Shown here one piece after another: positions 11,245 to 22,945 of a DNA stretch of 64,000 bases (its first letter is position 1; every line of letters begins with the position of its first letter). The stretch is taken from the NCBI RefSeq assembly GCF_963678635.1, contig NC_087071.1, positions 26,891,378 through 26,955,377 on the forward strand, read 5' to 3'. The notes under the pieces were generated by a model. It was not told the DNA's origin. It was given only the letters and a program-made list of their open reading frames with translations, and did no database searches. The position numbers and the translations under genes are program-made. Origin of the DNA: Symsagittifera roscoffensis (Eukaryota; Xenacoelomorpha; Acoela; Convolutidae).

Positions 11245-13813
11245 TCAATGCTTCCTGGGTTCCTCTTTGTCTTCTATTTTCATCGTTTTACCCAGAATAT
11301 TAAAATTTTCCCGAAGATCTGTGCTCTCCAGCTCCGACCTTACCCATTGCTCCACTTCTTTTGTGGCTAGCTCCTGTTTGACATTCTGCAACGCTGTCCT
11401 TGCCGCCAGACCGTAATCCACCTTGAGTGGGCTAGCCGACTCTGCCTCCAGGTTCGAGGCTACCACCTCGTCAGGCAGTGTCTTTACTGTCTTAGTCGTA
11501 AAGGTGCTCGGGGTCGTCTCCTTTCTCCGAGACTCGGCCTCGTTCATCAGACGTGCTCGACTGGTCTTGACACCCGAAAGTGCCTCTTCGTGGCGGGGAT
11601 GTTTCGCGTCCGCCACTGCATCCCAAAACTGAGTGCAATCCGACTTGAAGTGTCCTTCCAAATTACAGAAGAAGCACCTAGGACCATATTTCATGATGAG
11701 ACCTCTGACGTACTCTTCGTGATCCTCGTCGGTCGCGTCGACGTCGTCGAGAAAGTAGCCTTTTGCCTTCATGTTCTGTTTGTATGCAGAACACGCGGAA
11801 ACGTGATGGTCCATCGAACCACAATTCGCACAAGACCTCCTCTTATCCGTGTCATCGCGAGGTTTGTACCAACTGGAGTTCACACCATTGTTTGTCCTGC
11901 TATAGTTTCCATAATTGCTGTAACGGTAAATACTCGCGTGACTTCATACGCAAATCATCGGGCGTGGGTACCTGGTCAAGTGACAGGGTGAAGTGTGTGG
12001 CCAACATCGTTTTCAACTCCTCACTCTTTACTCCGTCCATGAACTTCCTAGCAATCGCCAAGTTTCGCTCGGATATTCTCTCATCGGGATTGCTTCTCCT
12101 CCTAAGCAATTCAAGGTCGTCCAAAAATTTGTCTATGGATTCGTCATATCTTTGACGCCTCTTTTCGAACTTCACCATAGCCTGGTGCCATTGTACTCCA
12201 GAGCCGAAACGATTCAGCAGGATGTCGAATATCTTGCGAGCGCTGTCTCTCTCATTGGCTCTTTTCGCCATTACACAATTTAGTGCAGTACCCTCCAGGT
12301 TGCTTGTTAACGCGCTGCACTCTTGTTTTTTGGAGAGACTCTCTTCCTCAAAGTGTAACTTCATCACTTCTATCCAAGTATCAATGCAGCCGTCTGACTC
12401 GTCTTTGTATGACTTCGGCTTTTTCAGTGTCCTTCTTGACCTCTCTCCTCTCTCGGTTGACTTCGAGAGTTTGGTGATGAATGTCTCGAGAGATCTGTTC
12501 AGAGGCTCAAACATCGAGGCATACATCGTCGTGTCCTGTGAGACTGTAGTCAGATCTGGCACTGAACTGACTTGTGGCACAGTTGGCAACCTTGTCTCCG
12601 GAGTAGCATCTGCCTCCGGCGGGACTGGATTCGTCCAGCCGGCCTCGACGGGGCTGCCCTTGGCCGCTCCCTATTCCTAGGTTCATAGTTCGTTCTCGAG
12701 CTTTGCTGGGCCCTGGCATAGCTGCCCGTACCATCTACATCATTCGCATGGCGTGAGCGCCCCCTTTGGTTGGAACGCTCCTCCCAATTGCTCCCATTCA
12801 AGATCGCGTCAAGCTTCCGCATCATTAAGTCAGATTTGGCATCTAACCTTTTTTTCCAGGCTAGTCATCGTGTGGACGTAGTTACTATCATGATCGTTCA
12901 ACAATCGCTCGATCTCTCTCGTCATCCTAGCCTCTCTTTCCTCTGACTCCTTGTTTGCCTGTGCTAGGCTCTCCGCCAGGCATTCATCGGTGTTGCGAAT
13001 CAATTGAGCCTGATCAACCCTCGCGTTAGCTCTCTCGTCAACTTGATCTATTCTCTTGGTCATGTCCCGTCTCAGTTCATCCAGACCATTCATTACGCCA
13101 GCGAACATGTCACTTATATCGCCAGTTGCCGCAAATGGCGGGGTTAGCCCCAGAGAAGATGAGGTCAACTGCGGCTACAGCCTGGTGCTTGATGACGCAC
13201 CGCCTTTTTGCTTGCTCATCGACGTCATCAATCTGTCGAACGTTGATGACGCTCCCATCGTTATCCCATCTGACATGGGCCTAGTCGGCGAGGCGGACGA
13301 CGCCTTCCTGCTCATGTCGTTCCTTGGGCACGGTGTGAAGTTCACATCCGGATGGGTTATCTCCGGGTAGTCATAACTGGAAGATAAACCTTCAGTTCGT
13401 AGTGACCCCATGCGCTCATCGTACAAAGACTTCCAGCTCTTCTTGGCCTTCGAACCCGGTTGTTCTTCACTCTGGCTTATACTCGACATCATCGCGTTGT
13501 TGCTCTGCTTGGCCAGAGATGAGTGGGTATTAGCTGGATGTGAATTTTCTCTCCTCCACCTATGACTCTTGGTCTCCAATTTGGACATTCCCCTGAATAA
13601 CACTTCCTCTCGCGGCTCGACCTCGGAACGCTCCGAGGTCTCCTCCGTCTTCTCAACTTCCTCCCGCTCGAGGTCCTCGCTCGGCTCAAAGTCGGGTCGA
13701 ATAAGCGTCCGTTCTCCTTCGTCAAAGGGGTCCACAAGCGTTTCGCTCGCGGTTCCGGCCTCGGCGCTCCGCCCTTGATCGCCATCGAGGTTTTTCTCGC
13801 TCTTTAGTTTCAT
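11245..13813 (-). pseudogene. gag: G1 gag, broken in four pieces
   Basis: This is the structural protein of the virus-like particle. The first ATG in frame is at 13,813. Four overlapping minus-strand frames follow: 13,813-13,175 (acidic, low complexity), 13,168-12,830 (a helical stretch with R-R-D-M-T-K-R-I-D and heptad spacing, probable coiled coil), 12,825-12,550 (basic R/S-rich), and 12,589-11,900 (capsid-like helical domain with W-I-E-V-M and F-L-D-D-L-E-L-L). The piece 11,883-11,245 carries two CCHC knuckles, C-A-N-C-x4-H-x4-C and C-F-F-C-x4-H-x4-C. The frames connect by single-base shifts, so the original was one gag. G2 lacks this whole block. Confidence 0.8.
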
Positions 13814-14769
13814 TTCGCTCACTGAAAAATCAGGTTGACCTTAAGTCGATTCGTTTTCAGCAAACACGTCGGAAGCGCTGCTAAACGAGGACTGGCTACG
13901 CCTAGTTTTAAATTTTCGCGTGCTTCCCTTGCTCAGCCTGGGAATCTTAGTAGTCGATCCTAACGAGTCCCTGCGCTGCATACTTTGCGACAAATAACAA
14001 TTTTCCTATAATTTAATGGCGATGCAAACGTACCGCAAACAAGTTCAAGTTAAATTACTTAACGCTGCCTCTTGTATCTCGCAAGTATCAAAAATGTCTC
14101 TTAGATTTTTCAATGACAATCTTAGTGACTCAGCTAAAGTTCCACACACAGGGCATACTCAGTATTGATATAATGCTAACTCAACCCTGTTGTATAGTAT
14201 AACGGTATCACAAAACTTTCACAAGATATAATCAATAAACAAAACACAATTGATAATCAGATAAAAATATCCTACAGGTGACAGCGACCTTTCGTCAGTA
14301 TCAATTTACCGCCACACTCTTATCAAGTTACTGCTTTGTTGAAATCAAACAATCTTTGGTAAAAAGCAGTGATGATTCAGAAACAGATCAATAAAACTTA
14401 GTCTTAAACAAAAAGATCTCCCTCAATCGGAACGATCCGAAAGAACGAAGCCCAGGACACAGTCTTCTCAAATGTGTGTGTATTTGCCTAATACACCCAC
14501 CGAGGTCTTCTTTTATTTGTTCCCGGATTGCCCGAACTTTCCTATTAAGTAGCTCAAGGCAACCACACAACCAAAATCACAATCAAAAATTTTTTTTTGT
14601 TCGGGTACTTCTAATTACCCGATCTAGAATCTAAAGTTGATCACGAACTTCCGGGTCAAAATGGGCTCCTATGATCCTAATAAGCACACCTAATATCCTA
14701 AAATGATCTTAATTAAATGGATATTTTCCGTTTCCCAAATTGCCACAGAAAGTTTCCTCAAGTTGCTAA

Positions 14770-15310
14770 CAAGGAGGGTTGTTAGGAGGTTTAAGTCACT
14801 CCGGAGGGTTACTTCGGGGGGTTGTTAAGACACTTAGCCTACTCCGGAAGGTTACTTCGGAGGGTACCTTAGTCACCCAAGAAACTTTGGAGGGTCTCCC
14901 TTAACTCACTAAGGAGGGTCAATAAGAGGCTTAATGTGCTCCGGAGGGTTACCTCGGAAGGTTCTTCCAAAATTTTCAAATTTCTGAGACTCACTTAGAA
15001 GTGCCTTCAATTAACTTCAGGAAGCGTCAAAACAAGCTAAATTCTCTATGGGGGCTGTTTTAACTTCTTTGGAGGATCTCGTGGAAAATTTCCACTAAGG
15101 AGGGTTGCTAAGGGGTTTAGCTGACTGCGGAGGGTTACTTCGGAGGGTTCCCCAAAAATGAAGGAAAAGGGTTATTTTACCGCAAAAAAGTCTCCAAAAG
15201 CGGTCCACCAGACTTAAAACTAGGTTGGCTGACACGGTCAACCTTCCCAGTAGGATAAAAAGGTGATTTGATAAAATTTTCTGCCGCTCGGAGGGTTTCT
15301 TCTAATTTGG
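14770..15310. repeat. CCGGAGGGT short-repeat cluster (G1 leader)
   Basis: More than ten imperfect copies of a G-rich word, GGAGGGTTACTTCGGAGGGT or shorter, are scattered over about 540 bp on the plus strand (the antisense strand of G1). The related word AATCCGGAGGGGTC is clustered in the G2 leader at 42,350-42,590 and also lies inside the LTR. The role is unknown. Packaging or translation signals in the genomic RNA are possible. Confidence 0.7.
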
Positions 15311-15934
15311 ACCCTCCGAACCAACAAATTCTAAAAAAAAATTGTTTTCCGAGATTATCAACACAAAAATGGGTTGCGGTCCGGAAAAGTGGTCCAAAAC
15401 GTCGACTTATGGTACCAAAATTATCCCAATCGGTTGGCTAGTCTTTGAGAAATTGTCAAAAACGTGTTTGTCCAAATGGCCTTTTTTCACCACCTATATA
15501 GGTTCTGAGAAACTTTTTCCGCAATTCCAATTGAAAGTGCCTAAAAATAATTGGAACGAGCGTAGTAGCCCTGTACTGCACTGGAATTATGCAAAAAACC
15601 GGACCAAAATTGGTTTGGAGACAAAAATTTGGCCAATAACTATCAAATTTGGACCCTCCGATTCCTTCCTTTTCCAATCCTTAAGTCGTTAGCTCTATCT
15701 ACAGAGCTAATCGGAGGGTTACTCAAGAATTTTTCTGGCAGCCGAGCATGTTATGCTAGCACGCTCCTAGCACAAAAATTTTTATTGCTCTAACTCTAAA
15801 AACTCAAAAACTCGATCCCCAAAACAGATTGACAAAATTCAGAAAATTATCGAAATTTTGATCGAAAAATTTTTGTTTTCTCCTACTTCTACTAAGTCTT
15901 TTTCCGTGGGATTTCTTTAGTTAGAGGGATCGAA

Positions 15935-16375
15935 CTACGTAGTAACTCCCTGTACGAAAGCTTTTTGCTGTTCGGAAAAGCTCGGATATCCAAAACTTAG
16001 ATGGCGCCGTTCTTTAACCTCGCGCGGAGTTGGCGGTGGTAGTACTGACTGAGCTGCCTGCTCTCTAATTTCACGCGAAGTTGTCGATGGTACCGGCAAT
16101 ACTGATTTGGGTGTCGCTTTTGATTTCTTTGAATTTGGTGATTTGGGCTTTGTAGCCACTCCCGATTTTCTTTTTAGGTTCCTGTTTCCGGTTCGCTGGA
16201 ACAACAATCCCGATGGTCCTGGTTGTTCGCTGGAATTTGCGGGTTTTATGATCGACGGTTCGTCGTGTTGGTTGGCGGATTGGTCCTCGGTTAATCGGCG
16301 TGCATGACTCCTGTTATTGATGTCGTAGGCTAAGTCCGACCGTACACTCCAGTTTGTATCCGCTGGGTGGGGCAT
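15935..16375 (-). CDS. Small leader ORF, basic, unknown
   Basis: An open frame of 146 codons starts with ATG in the G1 leader on the sense strand of the element. The product is rich in K, S and P. It has a basic block (K-R-K-S-G ... K-S-P-N-S-K-K-S-K) that could act in nuclear localisation or nucleic-acid binding. No known domain is recognised. I could not find an equivalent frame in the G2 leader, so it may be fortuitous. Confidence 0.3.
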   Translation of the reverse strand: MPHPADTNWSVRSDLAYDINNRSHARRLTEDQSANQHDEPSIIKPANSSEQPGPSGLLFQRTGNRNLKRKSGVATKPKSPNSKKSKATPKSVLPVPSTTSREIREQAAQSVLPPPTPREVKERRHLSFGYPSFSEQQKAFVQGVTT

Positions 16376-17112
16376 GTTCTGTGCATTGGGATCGGCGGCA
16401 TCTAAAGCTCGGCCCCCCCACTACTTAAGTTCTGATGAAATAGTACCCGAACGATACCAAAATTGTTTCAACGATACCCAACAGTCGTTGTGGATGTTGT
16501 CCTTGATGTCCCTGTTGAGTGTGGAACACGTCGGTCAGCTTGCCACTCTACCCTCCGGCCACCGGCAAAATCACCATTAACGTGCTTAAATACTCAAATT
16601 ACACTCAAGGGAGGGTATCCAACCCTTCACCAAAACACACAATTTTTCTATCAGAAATGATATAAATCAATCTGAAACAACAACAAATAGGAAGGTCAGA
16701 TCACATCTCGTCCGGAAATAGTATATAAACTGTCACTTTATGGTTTTTACTGTTTTTGGTCTTTTTTGGATTTTTTTACTGTTTTTTGTACTTTTTTGTT
16801 TTCAAATAAATTTGTTTTTGACTTTTTCTTGGTTATACACCATTTTTGTTTGGTTTTACGCTCTCTCTTTAATTGTTTTTGGTCACGGGACCTTGGGACA
16901 AGCGGGCTCAAGACTTCCCACCTAACCCTCCGGCCCCCGGAATTTTCGGTGTTAACTAAGTTAAAAAGCTAAATAGTACTAGACGGAGGGTACGCACCTT
17001 CCCCCTAGTACAATAACGGTCATTAAGGCCTCTAAATTGGGCATACGCCCGGAGCGGAGGGTTCGTCGCTGAAACGCTTGCTGATCATGATGGTCTCATG
17101 CCTTTAACAGGC

Positions 17113-17127
17113 CCACCCAGGAGAGCC
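17113..17127 (-). promoter_or_regulatory. Candidate primer-binding site of G1
   Basis: On the minus strand TGGCTCTCCTGGGTG lies 13 nt after the LTR end. G2 has TGGCGCTCCTGGGTG at the same distance from its LTR. A conserved word beginning with TGG just inside the LTR is what a tRNA primer-binding site looks like. I could not assign the tRNA. Confidence 0.5.
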
Positions 17128-17140
17128 ATAAAAACGTCTA

Positions 17141-18034
17141 TGTAACATTCGCCCAAATACTACACAGCGACGGAGCGTAGAAAAAGTACCTATTAACGAC
17201 TGGCAGGCGTCAGTTACCTTAATCCTACTCGTTTTTCACCGTCTCGACCTTGCCCGTTGATTTACTGGTCTGTTTAGGGCTAAGTAAAAAGTTACTATTT
17301 TTAGGCCATCAGTCAAACGACTTTTGATCAGATTTCGTTTACATGCGAACACAGCCACATAGCTGAGTCTCGGATCCTCAGACTACGTGACGTGATTGCT
17401 ATTAAAAACACGGCTCGAGTACCCTATTTTAATATGTTTTTGTGTGACAGTTCTATATTAAATCCATTGGAGATGGATTGACCCTTTCCTCTTTCTAGCT
17501 ACTCATATTAAAAAAATATCAAATAATACCGGTGTTAATTCAGAGTTCTACGACGTCCAAGTAGCTACAAAGTCAGTTTTATATAGTCCCTTCACATACA
17601 ACAGTCTCTGGGGGACCAAGCCTCTGCTCCCGTAATCATCCCGAGATAACGTTCTTATCTCTCCCAATTTGTGGCACGGGAGGGTTCCGTGGAATTTTCC
17701 TTCCCCACTAAAGCTTCCTTTTCCACTAATTTCCACTGCTAAGTTTCTTATCGCGTGTTTTTGCCACGATAAGAGGCTTCGTTTCTCTCGTTCTTTCGTG
17801 CGACTGTTTTCTGCTATCTCCGTCGTTGTTGTGTTTTTTCGTCCTTTTCAGTCAAAATGGCCGTCTTTTTGTATTTCTCAGAAATACTGGCCCGTCAATC
17901 GAAATTTTAGAAATTCGAATTTTCGGAATATCTAGACCCTCCTTCGCAGTAATTTTTTGTTACTAAGGCCTTTATTCGTTTTTTTTTTCGTTTCGCTGGA
18001 AGGTTGCGCTGTGCCAATCTGGCAGAATGGCACA
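17141..18034 (-). repeat. G1 5' LTR
   Basis: About 894 bp that begin on the minus strand with TGTGCCATTC and end with GAATGTTACA, giving TG...CA termini. The sequence is homologous over its length to the G2 LTRs: the shared words include GCCATTTTG near the start and the CGGGCGAATGTTACA-type end. The 3' LTR of G1 is not in the window. Confidence 0.75.
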
Positions 18035-18398
18035 CAACTCACAAACAGAGTCTGGTTTTTTTAGTTTGAGTTCTATTTGGTCATATCTTGGTGAAGAAAA
18101 CCACGAACGTTTAAGGTCAATCAGTCGTCTTGGTCAGAAAAAACTCGATGCGTCCCGACCCAGAATTTTTCTTTTACAGTTCCACTCTCAGTTCGATTGC
18201 ATGAAGCTTCTTTCCAAGTCTTACAAGCTGAAATCTTATTGTTCTCCTGTTTTTATTTCGAAATCGTTGTCTCCCTCAGAGCAGATCACATTGCGTAAAC
18301 TCCTCAAAATGAGATCTGACAACATTCCGAAAAAAGCATTGAAAAAACGACATCTCAGGTTACTTCATAATGGTGTGGAAAAAACCGCTCCTGATTGA
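18035..18398 (+). pseudogene. LINE 1 ORF1 C-terminal part
   Basis: The frame ending at 18,398 resembles the C-terminal region of LINE ORF1 RNA-binding proteins: R-P-R-I-F-L-L-Q-F-H, then K-S-Y-K-L-K-S-Y-C-S-P-V-F-I-S, then a basic helix with L-R-K-L-L-K-M-R. The first codons overlap the end of the G1 LTR (the ATG at 18,027 is LTR sequence), so the natural start of ORF1 is lost. Confidence 0.55.
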
Positions 18399-18639
18399 CT
18401 GTCAGAGTTAAAGTTCAAAATCTCATCAATATCTCCCAGCGTATCAAGCTTTCTAGTTTTTTCCTTCCAACTCTGTCGAAATTCTCTTTACTTCTGAGTC
18501 GTGGCTCTATCATGTTAAGCTTTTCCATGGAAAGATTTCGTTGTAATTTCTCGCTGTGACAGATTACGGTGGTGTTCTTATTGCATGCCGTCTGGGATAT
18601 TCTTTCAATCTCCTTGATTCCTACTATTTTTATGACCTC

Positions 18640-19062
18640 AATTGTTCAATTATCAACAAGTCAATCACAGGTTTTTTGGTTTGATGGTTGATTATAATCC
18701 CCCTCTCAGTTCCGACTATCGCGTTGAGTCATCTACACTTAAAAACGCTGTTCAAAACCATCGTGATGAGGTGCTCAAACACATCAGTCGCGGCCCGTCA
18801 GACCAAACTGTATTTGCTGTTCTAGGAGACTTCAATTTAGCTGACGTCTGTTGGAGCTCATACTATGCATCTTCTGAGCACTCGATGAATGTTTTGAGCG
18901 CGCTTAATGATCTCAATCTGTTTCAATGAGTGAATTTTCCGACTATTTTGTCTGGTAGTACTCTAGATTTTTTCTGGTCGAATGATCCACAGAGATTTGA
19001 TGTCTATCGTTCAGAGAAAACCTACTCTGATCATGATCCATTTTTCTCTCAATTGCATTTCT
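18640..19062 (+). pseudogene. LINE 1 EEP endonuclease fragment
   Basis: The nuclease that nicks target DNA for priming. Visible motifs are L-G-D-F-N-L-A-D-V-C-W, a spacer with a stop at 18,927-18,929, L-D-F-F-W-S-N-D-P, and the terminal S-D-H-D-P-F-F. These are the D-x-N and S-D-H boxes of exonuclease-endonuclease-phosphatase domains. The N-terminal quarter is frameshifted. Confidence 0.7.
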
Positions 19063-19799
19063 CTGGTGATGATTGTTTTACAACTGCTGTCTCAAAGCAA
19101 ATGTATTCAAAGAAGCGTTTCAACACGAAACATTTTAGTTGTTTGTTAGAACCTCTTTACACCAAGTTGTATTCAAATTCTCAAATTGATTTTCTTTCTA
19201 CTTTTGATGTTTCTATTAAGGCCGCCCTTGATGATTCATGCCCTAAAAGGAGTAAGAGAAGACTTGACTTTTTCCTGATTAGCATTTTTCTCAATCTTCA
19301 GTCAGCAAATAAACTCAGAACTCTGCGACGGAATTATGTTTTAAATCTGTCTTATATGACTCGGTTAGAGAGTGATTTCACCAACTCAGTTGCTTTGGAT
19401 AAAGAGTTGCTTTTTTAGAACTTTTCTCCTTCCTCTCCTTCTTACGCTTTTATATTTTTGAAACATTTCAATAAGTCCCTAATCATTCCCAACAACTTTC
19501 AATGTGGCAGTAAGCAAGCTATCTGTGGCGAGTTTATCACTGAACTTTTCACCGAACATTTTGCTTCTGTTTTCCGGAAGCCTGTGTATGACTATACTGT
19601 ACCGACTGTTTCTCCTGATTCTGATATCAAATTATCGGAAGTCGATGTCTCTCTGTTGGTTGTCAGTTTATGTTTACAATACGGTAAAAACACCTGTTCT
19701 GCTGACTGTGTTCCTCCCTTTGTCTATAAATGTTGTATGTCGTTACTTTCTTCTCTTGTTAGTTTTCCTTTTTCACACTATTATCAACACCAGCGTTGC

Positions 19800-20990
19800 C
19801 TGAAAATGTGTTTTTATTACTCCAATTCAGAAATCTGGGTCTCCTAATGATATTACAAACTACAGACCTATGAGTATCTTACACCCCCTTGATTTATGTT
19901 TTGAGAAAAATCTCTTCAATCATATATATCTAAAGATTTGAAAACATTTGTCGACCTCTCAGCAAAAATTTGGAAAACAACGATCAACTGTAACGCAGTT
20001 GTTATCGTTTTTTGATGAAGTGTACTACACTAGCAATTTCAACGTTCCTTCTGCTGCTGTTTGTTTTGACTTTAGTAACGCCTTTGATTCTGTTCGTCAT
20101 GATATCATTCTAAACAAGCTATCAATGTATGGTTTCGATCATGGTTTCTTGTTATTTTTTTCGTCTTATCTAGGTAATCCATCACAATGTTTCACTTTTT
20201 TTTGTTCGCTGACGATTCAAAGTTGTTTTCTACTGATATTACGTCTCTACAGCATGATATTGATTCTTTTACAAACCGATGTGCACCAAATGATTCATAG
20301 GTCAATCACGATAAGTGCAGTCTCATTGTTTTTGAGGACAGTTTTCCTTGTCATGTTATGGTTATCAGGAAAGCCATTACTGCCTCAAATGTAGAAAAAC
20401 TCTCTGATGACTTGAACTGAACGACACATATCAAAAATAAGCTGTTATCATGTAACAGGTCACTTCATTTTATCAAACGCAATTTTCCTTTCACCGTATC
20501 GCAACCCACCAAGCTCATGTTTGTTAACATGTGTATCAAGAGTATCATTTTTATGCACCCCCTGTTTGGTTTCCTTCATGATGTTATATCCGAAAATTTG
20601 AAAATTTCAATCGAAAATGTATGAAATGGGTTATTGGTTCAATGCCCTATAAAATCCGTTTATTTCTCATGAAAACTCTGCCTATCTGTTACCATGTTAT
20701 TTTCAACGATTTGTTACTGTTCTACAAAATGTTACAGAAAGCTGCCGTTTCTGCGTTTTTTTAAGGTGGCTACCAGCCGGAAGTCCATCATCCTCTCCAC
20801 AATTCAGACAGGTAAGAAGTGGCAGACCGAGAAGTTCTTCTTTCGTCGCGTTGAAAAATCCGTCAACGAATTGATCCGTCGTGGTGTAGACATCTTCGCT
20901 CCCCTCGAGTCTTTCAAAAAAAGAGTCAAGGAACTTCTTTTAGAGAGATCTGTGTCAACTTTTGATCAACTGAACTCTTGTTCATAGTTC
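19800..20990 (+). pseudogene. LINE 1 reverse transcriptase, frameshifted
   Basis: The RT landmarks are N-Y-R-P-M, Q-Q-K-F-G-K-Q-R-S-T-V, C-F-D-F-S-N-A-F-D-S-V-R-H and F-A-D-D-S-K. An internal deletion between about 20,170 and 20,200 removes RT motif B. The C-terminal segment (20,694-20,987) has F-F-F-R-R-V-E-K-S-V-N-E-L and F-D-Q-L-N-S-C-S, a typical ending of this LINE type. It ends about 90 bp before the (TCA)n tail. Confidence 0.75.
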
Positions 20991-21073
20991 TTGAATTGCA
21001 CTTGTTCAAACTGTCGATCTTGACTTTATGTTTTGTTTTTTTTTCACCCTAATTTATTTCAATGAATTTATTC

Positions 21074-21099
21074 TTTCATCATCATCATCATCATCATCG
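21074..21099. repeat. (TCA)n LINE 3' tail
   Basis: About eight tandem TCA/ATC units directly follow the LINE 1 3' UTR. Short simple-repeat tails in place of poly(A) are known for several LINE clades. Confidence 0.8.
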
Positions 21100-21923
21100 A
21101 AGCAGTGGCAAAAGTCTAAGCTAAAAGGTCCAAACGACAACAATCTGACAAATTCATTGAGGAGACCCGAAAGTATCAGAAGAGTAATGCATTGATGGAA
21201 TTACCGTATGACAAGGGCGCAGACTTTTGGCTAATAAGGAAGAATACCTAATAGATCAAACTTCGGGTTTATAAGACTCAAATCAGTTCAGCAAAAGCAA
21301 GAAAAACAAGGGCTTCGATCGTTATGAAGTTCGAAAAAAGATATCAAAAACGAACCGTTGACTATGAAGAAAAGAGACGGAATAAGGAGAATCTCTACAC
21401 AAGGATGAGGTCTACTTATTGGTTGGCGAAGGTACATAAAGAGAACACCCTTTTGAGACCGGTCCTCTCATCGCATGGTAGCTCTTTTTAAAAGCTGAAA
21501 TAGGCTCTTGCAAAAGATTTCGAGAAAATTCAGGGCGCAAACATCCAAAACAACTCATTGGAAGCTACAAAAATCTTAGAAAGCATGCGTCTTGAGCCCA
21601 ATCAAAGTTTGATATCCCTCGATGTGAAGATTTTTTATACTTATGTTCCACTCAAAGAAGCCATAGACATAGCTGTGAGAAAACTGTATGAGCAAGATAA
21701 ACCACCATCATTTGCTGGGAAAACTATGAAGGGACTGTTGAGCATGGCAGTTAGTCGAGCCCATTTCAAGTGCAATGAAACATGGTACGTTCAGAAAGAT
21801 GGTTTGGCAATGAGTGCATCTCTTGCCGTTATCTTAATAATTCTTTGGCTGAAGCAGTACGAAACTGCACTATCTTATTATATTCCCGAAACTTCTATGC
21901 CCGAAAAAGATCTTAATGGATTA

Positions 21924-22063
21924 TGTTACGAGTGTATAAAAAAAATCTTTTACTGGTCAAAAAAAGTGGATGCTGCTTAAACTGGTATCACGTAAATTGC
22001 GGTAATTTATCAGATAATGAGTATCGAAAAATAATTGAAACTGTATGGTACTGTAAAAAATGC
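21924..22063 (+). other. PHD-like zinc finger inside PLE-1 RT
   Basis: The segment contains C-Y-E-C, then, after one frameshift, G-C-C-L-N-W-Y-H-V-N-C-G-N-L-S and finally V-W-Y-C-K-K-C. This Cys4-His-Cys3 order with W-Y-H is a PHD finger. It lies between RT motif B and the position of motif C. PLE-2 has the same insertion at 30,552-30,650. PHD fingers commonly bind histone H3 tails, so a role in target choice is an inference. Confidence 0.6.
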
Positions 22064-22559
22064 ATCGGGATAAAATAGTCAAATAAGTCAGTGCAGGAAG
22101 CTACGTTTTCTAGTGAGAACAGTGAATGGTGACTCTGAAGATGTGCTACGGGCAGCAAACTGTATACATCCAATTTCAAATCTCACAATATAGACACCAA
22201 ACACATCTGGAAAATTGGCATTTTTGGGTTTACACACTAGTATCGACAAAAACAGGAAAACTAATTGTGGATGGTATCAGAAACAGACAGTTGTGACCAC
22301 CTTCAGTACAGGAAAGTGTGATCGAAGTAATTGTTCACCGAGTTTTCCGCAGTACATCCACATGGGAAGATTATGATAAAGCGATGGAAACCAACCGTAT
22401 CGATGGAAATAACCATATCCGGAGAGTTGATCGTCGATGTTGCACCGCAAGCCCTTGAAAAGACCTTCGGAGAGGGCAAAAACAAAAGAAATATGGCTAA
22501 GAAAAGGAAGCATGTGATTATAGCACCGATTCATCGCCAATCTTGATGGTTCAACATCG

Positions 22560-22942
22560 GTGCAATCACAGTCAGACATTAAAAAAATGCTCGATATCCC
22601 TAAAGCGCAGATAATATTCAGGACGCTGAAAATGAAAACTTGTATGCTCTCTTTGAAATTCTCATTTTCCAGTGAGCTGAAATCAGGAGAGGTGTACAGA
22701 CTTGAACTTTGTGGGAGCAAATCCATTATTTTTGGCCAGAAGGTCCGACATCTCACCACAAGAATTGAGGAGGATACTCCAGTTGGAAACCACAAAAGGC
22801 ACTATGGTAGTGATTGTGGTAAATCGGAGTTTAATTTGAAGATAATCGACCAGGCCCCAAGCAGCATTACGTTACCTACATTAGCAACAACCGACATGTT
22901 AGCGACGAAACTTCAAAAATCTCAGAAATTTGTGGCCTAAGC
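22560..22942 (+). pseudogene. PLE-1 GIY-YIG endonuclease region
   Basis: The frame has S-G-E-V-Y-R-L, S-K-S-I-I-F-G-Q-K-V-R-H-L-T-T-R and, further on, F-N-L-K-I-I-D-Q. The order matches the Y-x-G-x-T x-R-x-L core of GIY-YIG nucleases in Penelope-like elements, although the first tyrosine pair is eroded. This domain would cleave target DNA during insertion. Confidence 0.55.
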
Positions 22943-22945
22943 AAA

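Larger units (their letters stand above)
13814..17140 (-). other. G1 leader, repeat-rich, largely non-coding
   Basis: A 3.3-kb leader lies between the 5' LTR and gag. At 14,770-15,310 the plus strand shows many copies of TCCGGAGGGTTACTTCGGAG-type words. T-rich sequence around 16,740-16,850 is the counterpart of an A-rich stretch in the G2 leader at 39,190-39,310. A candidate small ORF lies at 15,935-16,375. The leader is far longer than is usual for Ty3/gypsy elements. Confidence 0.65.
8403..18034 (-). mobile_element. Giant Ty3/gypsy element G1, 3' truncated
   Basis: A minus-strand LTR retrotransposon in the order 5' LTR (17,141-18,034), primer-binding site, 3.3-kb leader, gag, protease, RT and RNase H, running into the assembly gap before integrase. 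Its LTR and leader are homologous to those of G2 (38-59 kb), and its RT and linker match the G2 pol, so both belong to one family. Gag has several frameshifts and the RT active site is changed, so the copy is dead. Just outside the 5' LTR lies a LINE fragment, which suggests that G1 inserted into or beside that LINE. Confidence 0.8.
18035..21100 (+). mobile_element. LINE 1, degenerate, EEP endonuclease type
   Basis: A 5'-truncated non-LTR retrotransposon. Its order is an ORF1 tail (18,035-18,398), an endonuclease with G-D-F-N-L-A-D-V-C-W and S-D-H-D-P-F (18,640-19,060), an RT with N-Y-R-P-M-S-I-L (about 19,855), V-C-F-D-F-S-N-A-F-D-S-V (about 20,065) and F-A-D-D-S-K-L (about 20,205), and a C-terminal end. 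It finishes in a (TCA)n run at 21,074-21,099, a common 3' end for CR1/Jockey-like LINEs. Many stops and frameshifts show it is dead. Confidence 0.8.
21120..22945 (+). mobile_element. Penelope-like element PLE-1, degenerate
   Basis: An element with a PLE-type RT and a GIY-YIG-like end. In order it shows P-Y-D-K-G-A-D-F (about 21,205), W-L-A-K-V-H-K-E (about 21,425), S-L-D-V-K-I-F-Y-T-Y-V-P-L (about 21,615), motif B K-D-G-L-A-M-S-A-S-L (about 21,800), a PHD-like finger (21,924-22,063), the post-palm V-R-T-V-N-G-D, a W-Y-Q-K segment and V-H-R-V-F-R-S-T-S-T-W (about 22,345). The last frame (22,560-22,940) carries the GIY-YIG region with F-G-Q-K-V-R-H-L. The catalytic Y-V-D-D-I is deleted, so this copy is inactive. 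Confidence 0.8.

Noticed and set aside
12222-12680. 152-codon plus-strand frame opposite gag
   Set aside because: It is the antisense shadow of the G1 capsid region, whose minus-strand frame carries the family similarity.
22277-22795. 172-codon minus-strand frame across PLE-1
   Set aside because: The plus strand encodes the PLE RT and GIY-YIG parts here; the minus frame is a shadow.
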